NCBI GenBank assembly: GCA_964643355.1
Contig: CAZXPW010000001.1
Location: forward strand, 1-64,000
DNA from: FEN-1350 sp964643355
Lineage (GTDB): Bacteria; Planctomycetota; Phycisphaerae; Sedimentisphaerales; Anaerohalosphaeraceae
Length of the DNA: 64,000 nucleotides
Direction: 5' to 3'
The notes beneath the pieces are model-generated. The model was given only the letters and a program-made list of their open reading frames with translations. It was not told the DNA's origin and made no database searches. The position numbers and the translations under genes are program-made. Every line of letters starts with the position of its first letter. The first letter of the stretch is position 1. Positions 43,058-53,400 of the stretch are shown one piece after another.

Positions 43058-43086
43058 CCGGACACAAAGCAATTCGAAAAAGGGCT

Positions 43087-44001
43087 TTACCGAAGGCCTT
43101 CTTTCGGGATTCGAAATGTCCCCAACGGAGGAAGTTCCGGAGGAAACGGGGTGCTGCCATCCCATCGATTGGAGACTTGCAGCGGGATCGTCTCGGTAAT
43201 CCCATACGACGAAACATGCCCATCCAGAAAAGCCCCGCTGAATCGAGTCCCGATTTGATCCAAATCAGCCGGACGATTCCAGTAGGAACTGCATAAAGGA
43301 GTGGGATTGGTCATGGTACTGTCCGGCAGCGCTTCACAACTCCCCAGATAAGCCCAATCGTCCAATCGGTGGTAGTTGGTAACCAGCATATCGCTGACAA
43401 CAAGAACACTTTGTCGGCCGCCGCCCGAACTGTTTTCGGGACCCACAAAAGGACCTTTCTTATCTGGCAGATAGCCGCGATAGTTCCAAAACAGGCAGTA
43501 AGTCCCCAACAATGGATCAAGCGATTTTCCGTTTTCCCGGTTGTCCCATTTGTCGGCGGCCTCCCACGCCTTCTGCAGATATTTGAACGGCCGGGGGGAA
43601 CTTGGACAAAACATCGTTTCGGCTTTTTCCAGATAATCTTTGAGATATCCGCTGACAGAACGATGAGTCCGCGGACCCAGATCATCCAAGGCAATCAACT
43701 TGGTCGGTTCCGACCAGGTCAAATCTATGCCGAAACCGTTGGATGCAACAGATGCGGGAAATCGGTCCGAATTATCGAATGCGTACAAATGTAAAACATC
43801 GACGATTTGAGCCATGTTATTCTGGCTTCGAATACGGCAGACCCGTCTGCGAACTTTAGCCAGAGTTGGAACCAGGATTGACAACAAAATTGCGATTACG
43901 GAGATGACCACGAGCATTTCAAGCAAAGTGAATCCCCGCCCCCCTGCTCTCAACCTAATCAGACTCGTTGTCCTGCTCCCGATAATCCTACCCCTCTCCA
44001 T
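43087..44001 (-). CDS. Prepilin-type pseudopilin (H-X9-DG type)
   Basis: A 304-residue protein. A basic N-terminus is followed by the prepilin cleavage/methylation site RGFTLLEMLVVISVIAILLS, with Glu at +5. The C-terminal motif FSGAFLDGHVSSYG is the H-x-DG-like signature seen in large planctomycete pseudopilin families. It would be processed by prepilin peptidase and built into a type II secretion or pilus-like machine. ATG 44001 is the first ATG; a TTG two codons earlier is also possible. No secretion machinery genes are nearby. Confidence 0.88.
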   Translation of the reverse strand: MERGRIIGSRTTSLIRLRAGGRGFTLLEMLVVISVIAILLSILVPTLAKVRRRVCRIRSQNNMAQIVDVLHLYAFDNSDRFPASVASNGFGIDLTWSEPTKLIALDDLGPRTHRSVSGYLKDYLEKAETMFCPSSPRPFKYLQKAWEAADKWDNRENGKSLDPLLGTYCLFWNYRGYLPDKKGPFVGPENSSGGGRQSVLVVSDMLVTNYHRLDDWAYLGSCEALPDSTMTNPTPLCSSYWNRPADLDQIGTRFSGAFLDGHVSSYGITETIPLQVSNRWDGSTPFPPELPPLGTFRIPKEGLR

Positions 44002-44180
44002 AATCAAATATGGATAGAGTTAAACCCTCATTTCGATATTTATTATATCATGACAGTCCCGAAAGTCAACACCAAAACGCCGTTTCTCACGGTTTTTTCA
44101 CCGGGATAAAACAAATTCAACCACAGGAATTGGAATCAGAAACGAAGAAAACGGATTGGAATCAAGAAAAGGACCGGTTC

Positions 44181-46445
44181 TTACTGGGACCAGGGAACCG
44201 CAAAAAGCCATTCGGACGCAAAAACGGTAAAATCCTGGAAATCGACGGCTCCGTCATGGTTAAAATCGCCTTCCAGAGGCCAGCGGCCGCGACTGGCATA
44301 GGGAGTTCCTCCATGAGCCCCCATATTGACCCGGGCTCCATTGGGCATCGGTTCCCATAAAACCGGCTCTGTCCAGTCCCCGGCATCAATACACGGGCTT
44401 GTTTGATCATCAATGACCCATAATCCCTCTCCCCCACCAGTCATATTGGGATCGGAAACCGGCATGAAACGGCCATATTGCGATAAAAGATGATAATCAC
44501 CCGCCATGGGATTGGCAAATCGAGGGCCCAGACATTTTTGATACAAAGTCTGAACCTGTGAATCGGTCAAGACTTGGTTGAACAGCATGACCTCATCGAT
44601 GGCACCATCAAAACCATATCCATCATAGCTGCCGCCGCGAAGACCAATGAACAAATCGTTGTTGAGTTGATTGGGCATTGCCGAAATCGCCGGTCCAAGG
44701 GCTGGAGACAATTGCCTGGTTCCGTTGTAGTAAAAAGTCGCCAAGAGTCTGGTACTGTTGAAAGTCACAACAATGTGTTGCCATTGGCCGGTTTTACAGT
44801 TTACCGCCCCGACCGCACGACCATTATTGCTGTTGGCTTCAATATCCAACCGCGGCTGCCGCTCATCAAGCTGCAGCATATACTCCTTATTGTTCAGACC
44901 TTCAACTTTGGCCAGAATGGTGTACTCTTCCCGCTCCAGAGAACGAGGACGAATCCAGGCGCTGATCGTAAAATCCCCCGCACCCAATCGGATTGCATCG
45001 TTATCGGCAATCCAGACCGAATCATCTTTACCGTCAAAATATAAAGCGTTGCCGACGATTCCCGTTGTCCAGGTCGCACCCGATACGGATCCATCGTTAT
45101 GTCCGATCGCATCATACACCACGGGGCCATATCCCTCGTCGAATTTCCACCAAGCCACCGGCATCGGATCCAAGTCATTCCGCAACCAACTGGATACGGC
45201 CTGAAGATGGATCAAATCTCCGCTGAATAGGTCTCCGTACCGGTTGTTCCAGAAGATACAATTGACGATGGACGGCGAGGCGCTATCGAAGGCCTGAACA
45301 CCATGCTGATTTTCGACAATCGTCAGATTCTTCAGCGTGGGACAACACCCACTGGTTACCACGACGGCATACTGGCTGTTTCGAATAATCAGATTTCGCA
45401 GAACGCTGTCGGGACCTTCACCCGAATGGAAGGCGGAGGCATACCACCCGGGCGATTCCAAAATCGCCGCATCCGCCGCACTGGTCACGGTAATCGCCTT
45501 GCCGTGAAAATCAAGACTTTCCGTATATACGCCCGGCCAAACCAGAATCTTGTCGCCATCTTGCGCAAGGTTGATAGCGTTTTGAATGGTCGCCAACGGT
45601 CGATCGCATGTCAAACCGGAAAAGGCGTTACTTCCGTCTGTCTGATTGACATGCCAGATCCTACCGGCCGCGACCAAGGATTGGATCTGGGCAGGCGTCA
45701 GGGCATCCGAGTAGATTCGCACATCATCGATCCACCCGTTCCAATAGCGTAGCGGGATTTGGGCGTTTTCTCCGATCAGGACCGGCCAGGTAGAAAGGTT
45801 GATTTTACCGGTCGCCGGGCTGCTGACATCCAACTGCCCGTCAATATAGAGCGAAATCGTCAGACCATCATAGACTCCCGCCGCATGGTGCCATTGATCA
45901 TTGTCCACGGGGACGGTGCCGTAGATATTTCCATATGATGTACCGGGAACCTGTACCCCGCTGCAGGCGAATTCCAACGCAGAGGTATTCCTGGCCCGCT
46001 GAAGACGAAAAGCATTGTCGCCTTTGGTGACGATGGCCTGAAAATCCCGATCGAACGATTTGACTCGAATCCACGCGGCCACGGTTATCCGATCCCGAAT
46101 CGCCAATGCCGAACCGTTCCCGCAGTCAATTTGGTCGCCAATTCCGTCAAATTGCATTGCGCCATCGATACGACCCTCATAGGGTTTCCATAGACCATCT
46201 CCAATGACGATTCCGGGATTGGCCCCCGCCGAGTCTCTTGCGGATATTCCTGAAAACTCATCCAGTTTCCAATGAGCGACCAATGCCGTCGGGGGAGTGG
46301 TTCGAAAAGGAAAATTGGGATCGTCCGGGGGAACGCTTGGACTTTCAGACAGAGTTTGTTTGGCAATGGCGGTTCCCCCCACACAAGGCAACAATCCCGA
46401 TAAAAGCATAATCAGGAATACGATAATGCCTTTCGGCGCTGTCAT
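44181..46445 (-). CDS. Secreted LamG / beta-helix / LamG protein with dockerin-like C-terminus
   Basis: A 754-residue exported protein. The signal peptide covers about 1-30. Domain order is: LamG/concanavalin-like fold (about 45-265, LVAHWKLDEFSG, GWIDDVRIYSDAL), a right-handed beta-helix stretch (about 280-405, DGDKILVWPGVYTESL), a second LamG (about 415-600, MPVAWWKFDEGYG, GAIDEVMLFNQVLT), then a final EF-hand-like dockerin repeat GDFNHDGAVDFQDFTVFASE. Such proteins bind or modify surface polysaccharides. It is co-directional with and 25 bases downstream of the sigma-factor gene. An upstream in-frame ATG (46502) overlaps that gene and is less likely. Confidence 0.87.
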   Translation of the reverse strand: MTAPKGIIVFLIMLLSGLLPCVGGTAIAKQTLSESPSVPPDDPNFPFRTTPPTALVAHWKLDEFSGISARDSAGANPGIVIGDGLWKPYEGRIDGAMQFDGIGDQIDCGNGSALAIRDRITVAAWIRVKSFDRDFQAIVTKGDNAFRLQRARNTSALEFACSGVQVPGTSYGNIYGTVPVDNDQWHHAAGVYDGLTISLYIDGQLDVSSPATGKINLSTWPVLIGENAQIPLRYWNGWIDDVRIYSDALTPAQIQSLVAAGRIWHVNQTDGSNAFSGLTCDRPLATIQNAINLAQDGDKILVWPGVYTESLDFHGKAITVTSAADAAILESPGWYASAFHSGEGPDSVLRNLIIRNSQYAVVVTSGCCPTLKNLTIVENQHGVQAFDSASPSIVNCIFWNNRYGDLFSGDLIHLQAVSSWLRNDLDPMPVAWWKFDEGYGPVVYDAIGHNDGSVSGATWTTGIVGNALYFDGKDDSVWIADNDAIRLGAGDFTISAWIRPRSLEREEYTILAKVEGLNNKEYMLQLDERQPRLDIEANSNNGRAVGAVNCKTGQWQHIVVTFNSTRLLATFYYNGTRQLSPALGPAISAMPNQLNNDLFIGLRGGSYDGYGFDGAIDEVMLFNQVLTDSQVQTLYQKCLGPRFANPMAGDYHLLSQYGRFMPVSDPNMTGGGEGLWVIDDQTSPCIDAGDWTEPVLWEPMPNGARVNMGAHGGTPYASRGRWPLEGDFNHDGAVDFQDFTVFASEWLFAVPWSQ

Positions 46446-46470
46446 GAAAACGGTTTTCCCCTCAAAGGTC

Positions 46471-48342
46471 TCACTGGTCTTGGCCTGTCCCCGCCAGAGC
46501 AATCAGCCACCGGATCCCCGGCGATGGGGCGATCTTTGTCCCTTGGACGGATCGGACATCCAGGCCCAGATCCCCAGCCGGCAAGTGTTGGTCGTAAGTA
46601 AACGAAAGCAGTCCGGTATCCTTCCATTCGCCGGACGCCTGCCGTTCGGCCAGCGAGATCGATTCAATCCAGTCCCGGTTCATATCGATCGTGTAGAGAA
46701 TCCGCAGATCTCCATGGATGACCATAATCTGCGATCGGTTGCGGTCATGGGACAGCCGCGTCTGAAACTCAATTTGCCGAATCGCCGCATCGCGCCGGAT
46801 AATATCGATTGTATGCAGCCCCATCCACGGTCGGGCAAGCCCCTCAAAAAAACTGCCTGGCAAATAATCGATTCGAACCTTTTGCAGTCGATCGAGCCAC
46901 CAGGTTCCTCCCAACCCGTCGGCCACCTGGAACCGATTGCCGATCTGAAGCCGCAGGGTCGGTATCACCTCGCGAACAGCCGAATAGATGAGCGGCATTC
47001 TGCCCCTGCCATTCACCGGCTGATCCCCGATATGGCCGGAAATCTGGAAATAGGTCCAACCGGTTTTGTGGATATCATCCCGCTTGTCGGTAACAACAAC
47101 CCCATCCGGCCAATCGCACTGGAAATAGTCCTCGTTCAGGACATTGATATGTCGTGTTGACCAGGAACGCGTTGGACTTACGGTTTCTTCGCGAGCGATT
47201 ACCAAGGTTCCCTTCTCAATCTGGAAAACCGGATCGAATCGTGACGCTTTCCCGTCCATTTTTGTCAGAAAGGCGCTCAGTTGGGGAGAATCCGTGGGCA
47301 GACGAGCGACCGACAAATCGGAATCCCACATATGATAATTGTTGATCGTCACCTCATTCCGACTAAGATCATAATGATAATTGGCGTCGTCATTCTGCAA
47401 CCATTGGCAAATGGACTGGGATCCGGAACCGACCGGACGCGTTTGGCGCATCATGACGGGCCCCCCAGCGCCTTCGGGGTAGAAAAACCAATAATCATTG
47501 ATCGGTTGCCCGGCGATTGTGCGCGATACGGTACTTCCGGGAATCAGCATCGCTGAATCTTTCCCCTCCATACTTTGCGTTGAAACGATCGCTGGAGCGA
47601 GGGTAACGGCGGCCACAGCCGTAAAGGTAATCACCGCCGCCTTACCACTGACGGCTACCGCCGCGGCGGCAGCCGTCAAACCGACTTTCATCGTTGTCGC
47701 CGTAACCGTTATTTGAGCGGCGGCGGCCTTCGACGGCGCGGTCAACTTCCCGAACAGGATTAATGCCCCCAACAACGCCCCCTTCCCCAATCCTCGGCGA
47801 GACAATTGTTTGGCCAGCGCATTTTTGGCTCGAAAAAACAAAACGCGGGCGCTGAATTCGGTACTCCCAATTTCCTGCGCAATCTGATCGTAGTCCATCT
47901 CCTCATAACATCGCATGACCAAGATCTCGCGATAACGGGGTTTCAAGCCCGCCATCGACTCAACGACGACATGTCGAAGCTCATCGCCCACCATGTCGGC
48001 AAAACCTTCCTGGCGTTCGGAATCCGCAATAGTATGTTCAACATCGCTGATGGACGCCATCCGGTGGGATTTTTCCCGCGCGTAGTGATGATGGAGCTTG
48101 TTGATGGCAATCTTGCGCAGCCATGGCCAAAACCGGTCCTCCCTCTCCAGTTTGTCCAGGAACTTAAACATTTCGAGCAAACTCTCCTGTACGATATCCT
48201 GCGTAACTTCTTGTCGTAATGCGATTCGTTGTATATACACGGACAACCTCTGTCCGGCAAGGTCAGCCAATTCGTTCATGCTGCTCTTATCACCGGTGCG
48301 GGCCTTGCGAACCAGAGCGGTTAAATCCGTGTTTTCCTGCAT
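46471..48342 (-). CDS. ECF-type sigma factor with membrane and extracytoplasmic-like C-terminal extension
   Basis: A 623-residue protein. Residues about 10-175 are a sigma-70 ECF core: region 2 contains QDIVQESLLEMFKFLDKLE and RFWPWLRKIAINKLHHHY; region 4 contains LKPRYREILVMRCYEEMDYD and QIAQEIGSTEFSARVLFFRA. From about 180 to 260 an Ala/Gly/Val-rich hydrophobic region includes one or two possible membrane spans. About 365 residues follow with no domain I recognise, possibly outside the membrane. Planctomycetes are known for such C-terminally extended ECF factors; a built-in sensor is an inference. A GTG start 12 bases upstream is also possible. Confidence 0.85.
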   Translation of the reverse strand: MQENTDLTALVRKARTGDKSSMNELADLAGQRLSVYIQRIALRQEVTQDIVQESLLEMFKFLDKLEREDRFWPWLRKIAINKLHHHYAREKSHRMASISDVEHTIADSERQEGFADMVGDELRHVVVESMAGLKPRYREILVMRCYEEMDYDQIAQEIGSTEFSARVLFFRAKNALAKQLSRRGLGKGALLGALILFGKLTAPSKAAAAQITVTATTMKVGLTAAAAAVAVSGKAAVITFTAVAAVTLAPAIVSTQSMEGKDSAMLIPGSTVSRTIAGQPINDYWFFYPEGAGGPVMMRQTRPVGSGSQSICQWLQNDDANYHYDLSRNEVTINNYHMWDSDLSVARLPTDSPQLSAFLTKMDGKASRFDPVFQIEKGTLVIAREETVSPTRSWSTRHINVLNEDYFQCDWPDGVVVTDKRDDIHKTGWTYFQISGHIGDQPVNGRGRMPLIYSAVREVIPTLRLQIGNRFQVADGLGGTWWLDRLQKVRIDYLPGSFFEGLARPWMGLHTIDIIRRDAAIRQIEFQTRLSHDRNRSQIMVIHGDLRILYTIDMNRDWIESISLAERQASGEWKDTGLLSFTYDQHLPAGDLGLDVRSVQGTKIAPSPGIRWLIALAGTGQDQ

Positions 48343-48354
48343 ACCCTTGTTCAC

Positions 48355-48792
48355 CTATCTGGAGTCGGTTCCTTGGATAATAGTAACGATTTTTCTGTCC
48401 TTCATGCCAACTTTTTGGGTTTTGCCAATTCTGCTTCCAAGTTTGTTATTCTTTCTGCAACTCGATAAATGACAATTACTTAGGCTCTGTTTTTCCAGGA
48501 CATTCCCCGCCCCCACTGGCTTTGATTATAACAAAAACACCCGACAAAATCACGCGAAAAGAGAGCGACTGTAATTCCTTGTCTACAAATCACTTACAAC
48601 CATCTGATCGCAACGGAAGATCCCCATTTTCGCATCCAAAAGATATAAGGCCCCCCGTGTGCTTTGTTTGTACTTTTCGATAATGTCATAGACTTCCCTG
48701 TTGAACGATGGTAATATCCAACAGCAAAGGAATTCGCCTTGGGACTGTCCATCGGATCCCGATAAAGGGCATTCTTTGGCAGGATAGAGGAT
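48355..48792. other. Intergenic region between divergent sigma-factor and FHA genes
   Basis: About 440 bases with no confident gene. The minus strand has an open frame ending at 48583 whose last 40 residues (PSFNREVYDIIEKYKQSTRG and following) look protein-like, but it has no ribosome site and runs antisense into the FHA gene, so it may be a relic or chance. Divergent promoters should lie here; I could not pick convincing hexamers. Confidence 0.4.
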
Positions 48793-49176
48793 ATGGCATC
48801 GATCATTATTCAAACCGGCCCAAGACAGGGGGATTTCTACCCACTTGGCCAGCGAACCACGATCATTGGCCGCGATGAAGCCCTGACCGTCCAGATAAAG
48901 GACCCCTACATCTCCCGCAAGCATCTCAAAATCCGCTATGACGCCGAGAGCAAGGATTATAAGGCCACTGATCTCAATAGTACCAATGGCGTATTGATCA
49001 ACGGCAACAAGATCCAGGTTGAAACCACTTTATGTGATGACGATCTGATTACGATCGGCCTGACCACGCTGCTGTTTACCCTCCGCGATTTTGACGACGC
49101 CAAAAGCGCCCTGCACCATCTCAAAACCATCGGCGAGAGAACCCGCATCACCATGTATCCCAAGAATTCGCCCTGA
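48793..49176 (+). CDS. Small FHA-domain protein
   Basis: A 127-residue protein that is almost entirely one FHA domain: TTIIGRDEALTVQIKDPYIS with SRKHLKIRYD (the S-R-x-H motif) and ATDLNSTNGVLINGNKI. It binds phosphothreonine peptides in known relatives. GAGG precedes the ATG by four to five bases. It is transcribed away from the sigma-factor gene and toward the convergent dockerin protein gene. Partner kinase unknown. Confidence 0.9.
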   Translation: MASIIIQTGPRQGDFYPLGQRTTIIGRDEALTVQIKDPYISRKHLKIRYDAESKDYKATDLNSTNGVLINGNKIQVETTLCDDDLITIGLTTLLFTLRDFDDAKSALHHLKTIGERTRITMYPKNSP

Positions 49177-49192
49177 CAAACCGGCGTTTCGG

Positions 49193-50233
49193 TCACTGCA
49201 TCGGAATCATACAATTCAGTAACCAGCCATTTCCGAAAATTGTAAGGTCATCTTCATTGACGACCGCATCGCCTGAGAAATCGGCGGGGATATCGTAACT
49301 CGCCGCGAGCCATTGTTGAGCCAGGATCGCGAAATCTGTCAGGGTCACAATTAAATCCCCGTCCAGGTCAGGGCATGTTGTTCCATCCCAACCGGCGAGG
49401 CGCGCCATCATCCACCAGAAGGCCCGGGCCTTCATATTGCAGTTCAGCGGTTTGGAATGGGCACAGGAACAGGAACGACATAGAGGAATTCCAGGGTGGG
49501 CGGCACACCACTGGTCAGCCCAATTGCCTCCGCTGTAATCGCAGTTATCGTTTGTCCCTTTGTCGAGATAATAATTGCCGTCGGGGTCGTAGCTTTCGAT
49601 GTCCGCAAAATCAAAGAGGACTTTTCCGTTGTCTCGACAGTACTGACGGACTTGTTCATTACGAAGATTCAATTTCCCCGTCAGACCACTTCCATCGGTA
49701 TGGCCGGTCATGTAAACAAATCGCATGGCGGGAAATTCGGTTTCGAGCTGGTTGAGATTATCGAGGTATCGTTGGGTCGTCGCTACGGAATTCGACGATT
49801 GCTGGCCGCACCAGGACCACATCGAAAAGTTGTATTTGCCGGTCGCGGCAACGGCCCGGGTTCTATCGAGGGCGGCGGTTCCATCCCAGTAGTCGCCCGG
49901 TTCAATGTAAGTCTCCGGGGGATTGCCGTCGTAAATCCGAAGAGCAGGAGGTGTTTCGACAGCCGGAAGACCTTCGGAACCGCTTTCACGGACGGCAACC
50001 GAATAGTTACGGTCGAGGGTTTCGAGCAGTTTGATGCCATCAATGATCTGCGAACCGTGAGAAGTGTGGGCATAGTGAAGGGTCAGCTCCTTGGCTTTTT
50101 GAAGCCAAAACGGCGGAATCTTGTCGAAATTTTGAAAGGCCGTATGATCAGCAATGATTGCATCCGCCCAGGCAGTGGAAACCAGGATCAAACCCGTGAG
50201 AATCAATAACGACAGTTTTCCGGCACACTTCAT
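49193..50233 (-). CDS. Secreted protein of unknown function with dockerin-like C-terminus
   Basis: A 346-residue exported protein. The signal peptide is about 1-23 (LSLLILTGLILVSTAWA). The body has LTLHYAHTSHGSQIIDGI, WDGTAALDRTRAV, FVYMTGHTDGSG and CDYSGGNWADQWCAAHPG, with several cysteines (CRSCSCAHS) that may bind metal or form disulfides. Residues about 285-340 hold two EF-hand-like repeats, DLDGDLIVTLTDFAILAQQW and DFSGDAVVNEDDLTIFGNGW, a Phycisphaerae dockerin type. I do not recognise the main domain; the repeated histidines suggest a hydrolase-like site but that is a guess. Confidence 0.78.
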   Translation of the reverse strand: MKCAGKLSLLILTGLILVSTAWADAIIADHTAFQNFDKIPPFWLQKAKELTLHYAHTSHGSQIIDGIKLLETLDRNYSVAVRESGSEGLPAVETPPALRIYDGNPPETYIEPGDYWDGTAALDRTRAVAATGKYNFSMWSWCGQQSSNSVATTQRYLDNLNQLETEFPAMRFVYMTGHTDGSGLTGKLNLRNEQVRQYCRDNGKVLFDFADIESYDPDGNYYLDKGTNDNCDYSGGNWADQWCAAHPGIPLCRSCSCAHSKPLNCNMKARAFWWMMARLAGWDGTTCPDLDGDLIVTLTDFAILAQQWLAASYDIPADFSGDAVVNEDDLTIFGNGWLLNCMIPMQ

Positions 50234-50319
50234 TTCAGCACCCTCACATTGCGGTTGTATCAACACTCCGATTCCGGAATATTGTACCCGATCCAGGCAA
50301 GACTTTTCAAGGAAATTTA

Positions 50320-50401
50320 TTGCTCCCCGGAGCCAATGGTGGTATAAGACAAAGTTTTAAAAGACAGGACTGTTGCTGAAGCCCCGGAGCAACGACTCCG
50401 G
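50320..50401 (+). promoter_or_regulatory. nifJ promoter and structured leader
   Basis: TTGCTC (50320-50325) and TATAAG (50343-50348) are 17 bases apart. Downstream, two hairpins compete for the same bases: GTTGCT (50372-50377) with AGCAAC (50388-50393), and CCGGAG (50384-50389) with CTCCGG (50396-50401). They cannot both form, a layout seen in regulatory leaders. The start codon is about 40 bases further on. Confidence 0.45.
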
Positions 50402-50442
50402 ACAAGGGACTGAAAAATTTCATTTGAGCATGGAGATTTGGA

Positions 50443-53400
50443 ATGAGCCGGAAGATAGTGACAATTGATGGAAACACCGCCGCCGCATATGTCGCGCACG
50501 CAACCAATGAAGTGATCGCAATCTATCCGATTACACCCAGTTCTTCGATGGGAGAAATTTCGGATGACAGAACCGCGAAGGGACTCACAAATATCTGGGG
50601 TATCCTTCCCTCGGTGACTGAGATGCAATCCGAGGGCGGCGCCGCCGGCGCTGTACACGGGGCTCTTTCCGCCGGGGCCTTGACAACGACCTTCACCGCC
50701 TCTCAAGGCCTGTTGCTGATGATTCCCAGCATGTATAAGATCGCCGGCGAACTGACTCCGACGGTGTTCCATGTTTCAGCCCGATCCCTGGCCTGCCAAG
50801 CCCTGAGCATCTTTGGGGATCACTCCGATGTGATGGCCTGCCGTCAGACGGGATACGCCATGCTCGCCTCGGCCAATGTCCAGGAAGTCATGGACATGGC
50901 CCTGATCGCCCAGCAGGCCACCCTGGCCTCCCGGGTTCCCTTCCTGCATTTCTTTGACGGATTTCGAACCAGTCACGAAATCCAAAAGGTCGAAGAGATC
51001 TCCTTTGACGATATGCGCACCGTCATTGACAACCATTTGGTTTTAGCACACAAAGCTCGTTCGCTCAGTCCCGACCATCCCATGTTGGGCGGGACTGCTC
51101 AGAATCCGGATGTGTTTTTCCAAGGTCGTGAAACTGTCAATAAGTATTATTTGGCTACGCCGAAAATCGTCCAGGACACCATGGACAAGTTTGCCAAAGT
51201 AGTCGGCCGACAATATCGCTTATTTGATTATGTCGGAGCTCCCGATGCGGAAAAGATCATCATCGCCATGTGTTCAGGCGTCGATACCATTCATGAAACC
51301 GTGGATTACCTGACTGCCAAGGGCGAGAAGGTCGGGGTTCTCAAGGTCCGCCTGTTTCGGCCGTTCAGCGTCGAGGCGTTTATCGCCGCCATTCCAAAAA
51401 CCGTCTCAAAGATCGCGGTTCTTGACCGCACAAAAGAACCGGGAGCGCCCGGTGAACCGTTGTACCTGGATGTCCGCACGGCCATCGGCGAGGCCATGGG
51501 AAATAAGGCGACAGCGTTTGCGAAGTATCCAATTTGCGTAGGCGGTCGATACGGCCTGGGCTCCAAGGAATTTACGCCAGCGATGGTCAAAGCGGTCTTC
51601 GACAATCTTGACGCCACGCAACCGAAGAATCACTTCACTGTCGGCATCAACGAAGATGTTACCCATTCGAGTTTGGCCGTGGATGAGTCGTTCGATCTGG
51701 GCCAGAAGGTCTTTACGGCCATGTTCTACGGACTCGGTTCCGACGGTACCGTCGGCGCCAACAAGAACTCCATCAAGATCATCGGCGAAGAAACCGACAA
51801 CAATGCCCAGGGGTACTTTGTCTATGACTCCAAAAAGGCCGGGGCTATGACGGTCTCCCACCTTCGGTTTGGAAAAGATACGATCCGCAGTCCTTATTTG
51901 ATCAAGAAAGCCGACTTCATCGCCTGCCACAACCCCAGTTTCCTGGAACGCTATGACATGCTTTCCAACGCGAAAACCGGCGGGACTTTTCTTCTGACCA
52001 GCATCCACAAGCCCGACGAAGTCTGGGATACGCTTCCGTACGAAGTACAAGAGCAGATTATTAAGAAGAAGCTGCGGTTTTTCGTCATTGACGCAATCCG
52101 GATCGCGGAAGACTTGGGGCTTGGAGCCCGGATCAATGTGATAATGCAGACCGCATTCTTCAAAATCAGCGGGGTTATCGATATCAGCACCGCAGTGACG
52201 GCAATCAAGAATGCCATCAAGAAGACTTACGGCAAAAAAGGCGAAAAAGTCCTGCAGATGAACAATGCGGCCGTTGATCAGGCCCTTGATAAAATCGTCG
52301 AGGTCAAAGTCCCGGCCGCTCCGACCAGTAAGACTCATATGGCCAAACATGTCCCCGACGATGCCCCGCAGTTTGTCAAGGAAGTCACCGCCGAGATCAT
52401 GGCCGGTCGAGGTGACGATATCCCCGTCAGCAAGATGCCGGACGACGGCCGATATCCCACCGGAACCACCAAATATGAAAAGCGAAATATTGCCGTTCAT
52501 ATTCCTGTCTGGGAACCAAACCTGTGTATCCAGTGCGCTCAGTGCTCGCTGGTCTGTCCACATGCGGCCATTCGGGTCAAAGCCTTCGATCCCAAGTATC
52601 TGGACAAAGCCCCCAAGACCTTCAAGAGTGCCGACGCAAAGGGCAAGGAATTCGCCGGCATGAAGTTCACCGTTCAGGTGGCTCCCGAAGACTGCACAGG
52701 ATGTCAGCTCTGCGTGATCAACTGTCCAGCGCTGGAAAAAGGCGCGGACGGCCAGCCAACCGGACGGCATGCGATTAACATGTCGCTGCAGGAACCCCTG
52801 CGATTGCCGGAACGGGATAATTTCAATTACTTTTTGTCCATTCCCGATACCGATCCGTCCAAGTACAAGGCGGCCAGTATCAAGGGCAGCCAGTTCATCT
52901 CGCCCCTTTTTGAGTTTTCAGGGGCATGCGCGGGTTGCGGCGAAACCCAGTATGTCAAACTGGTCAGCCAGTTGTTCGGGGACCGGGCTTTGATCTCGAA
53001 CGCGACCGGATGTTCGTCGATTTACGGCGGGAATCTGCCGACGACTCCGTACACGAAACGGCCCGATGGTCGCGGACCGGCATGGTGTAACAGTTTGTTT
53101 GAGGACAACGCCGAATTTGGAATGGGTTTCCGGCTGGCAATCAACCAGTTCAAAGTATTCGCCATCCAGTTGCTGGACAAAGTTACGGCCGCCGGTTGTG
53201 TGGATGGCAGTCTGTCTCAGGAACTCAAAGATGGATTGAACACGCAGGATGATCAGGCCGGAATCGAAGCCCAGCGGGCTCGGGTTCAGCGCCTCAAGGA
53301 TGCCTGCAAGAAGAGCCGATGCGCCGATTGCGATCAATTGCTAAGCGTCGCCGACTACCTGGTGGAAAAGAGCGTCTGGATTATCGGGGGCGACGGTTGG

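Noticed and set aside
48583..48806. Possible small minus-strand gene upstream of the FHA gene
   Set aside because: Its tail looks protein-like, but there is no ribosome site and its front overlaps the FHA gene; kept only as a note in the gap entry.
51406..52770. 454-codon open frame on the minus strand inside nifJ
   Set aside because: It is antisense to a clear, well-conserved gene and has no recognisable motif; long shadow frames are common in GC-biased codon usage.
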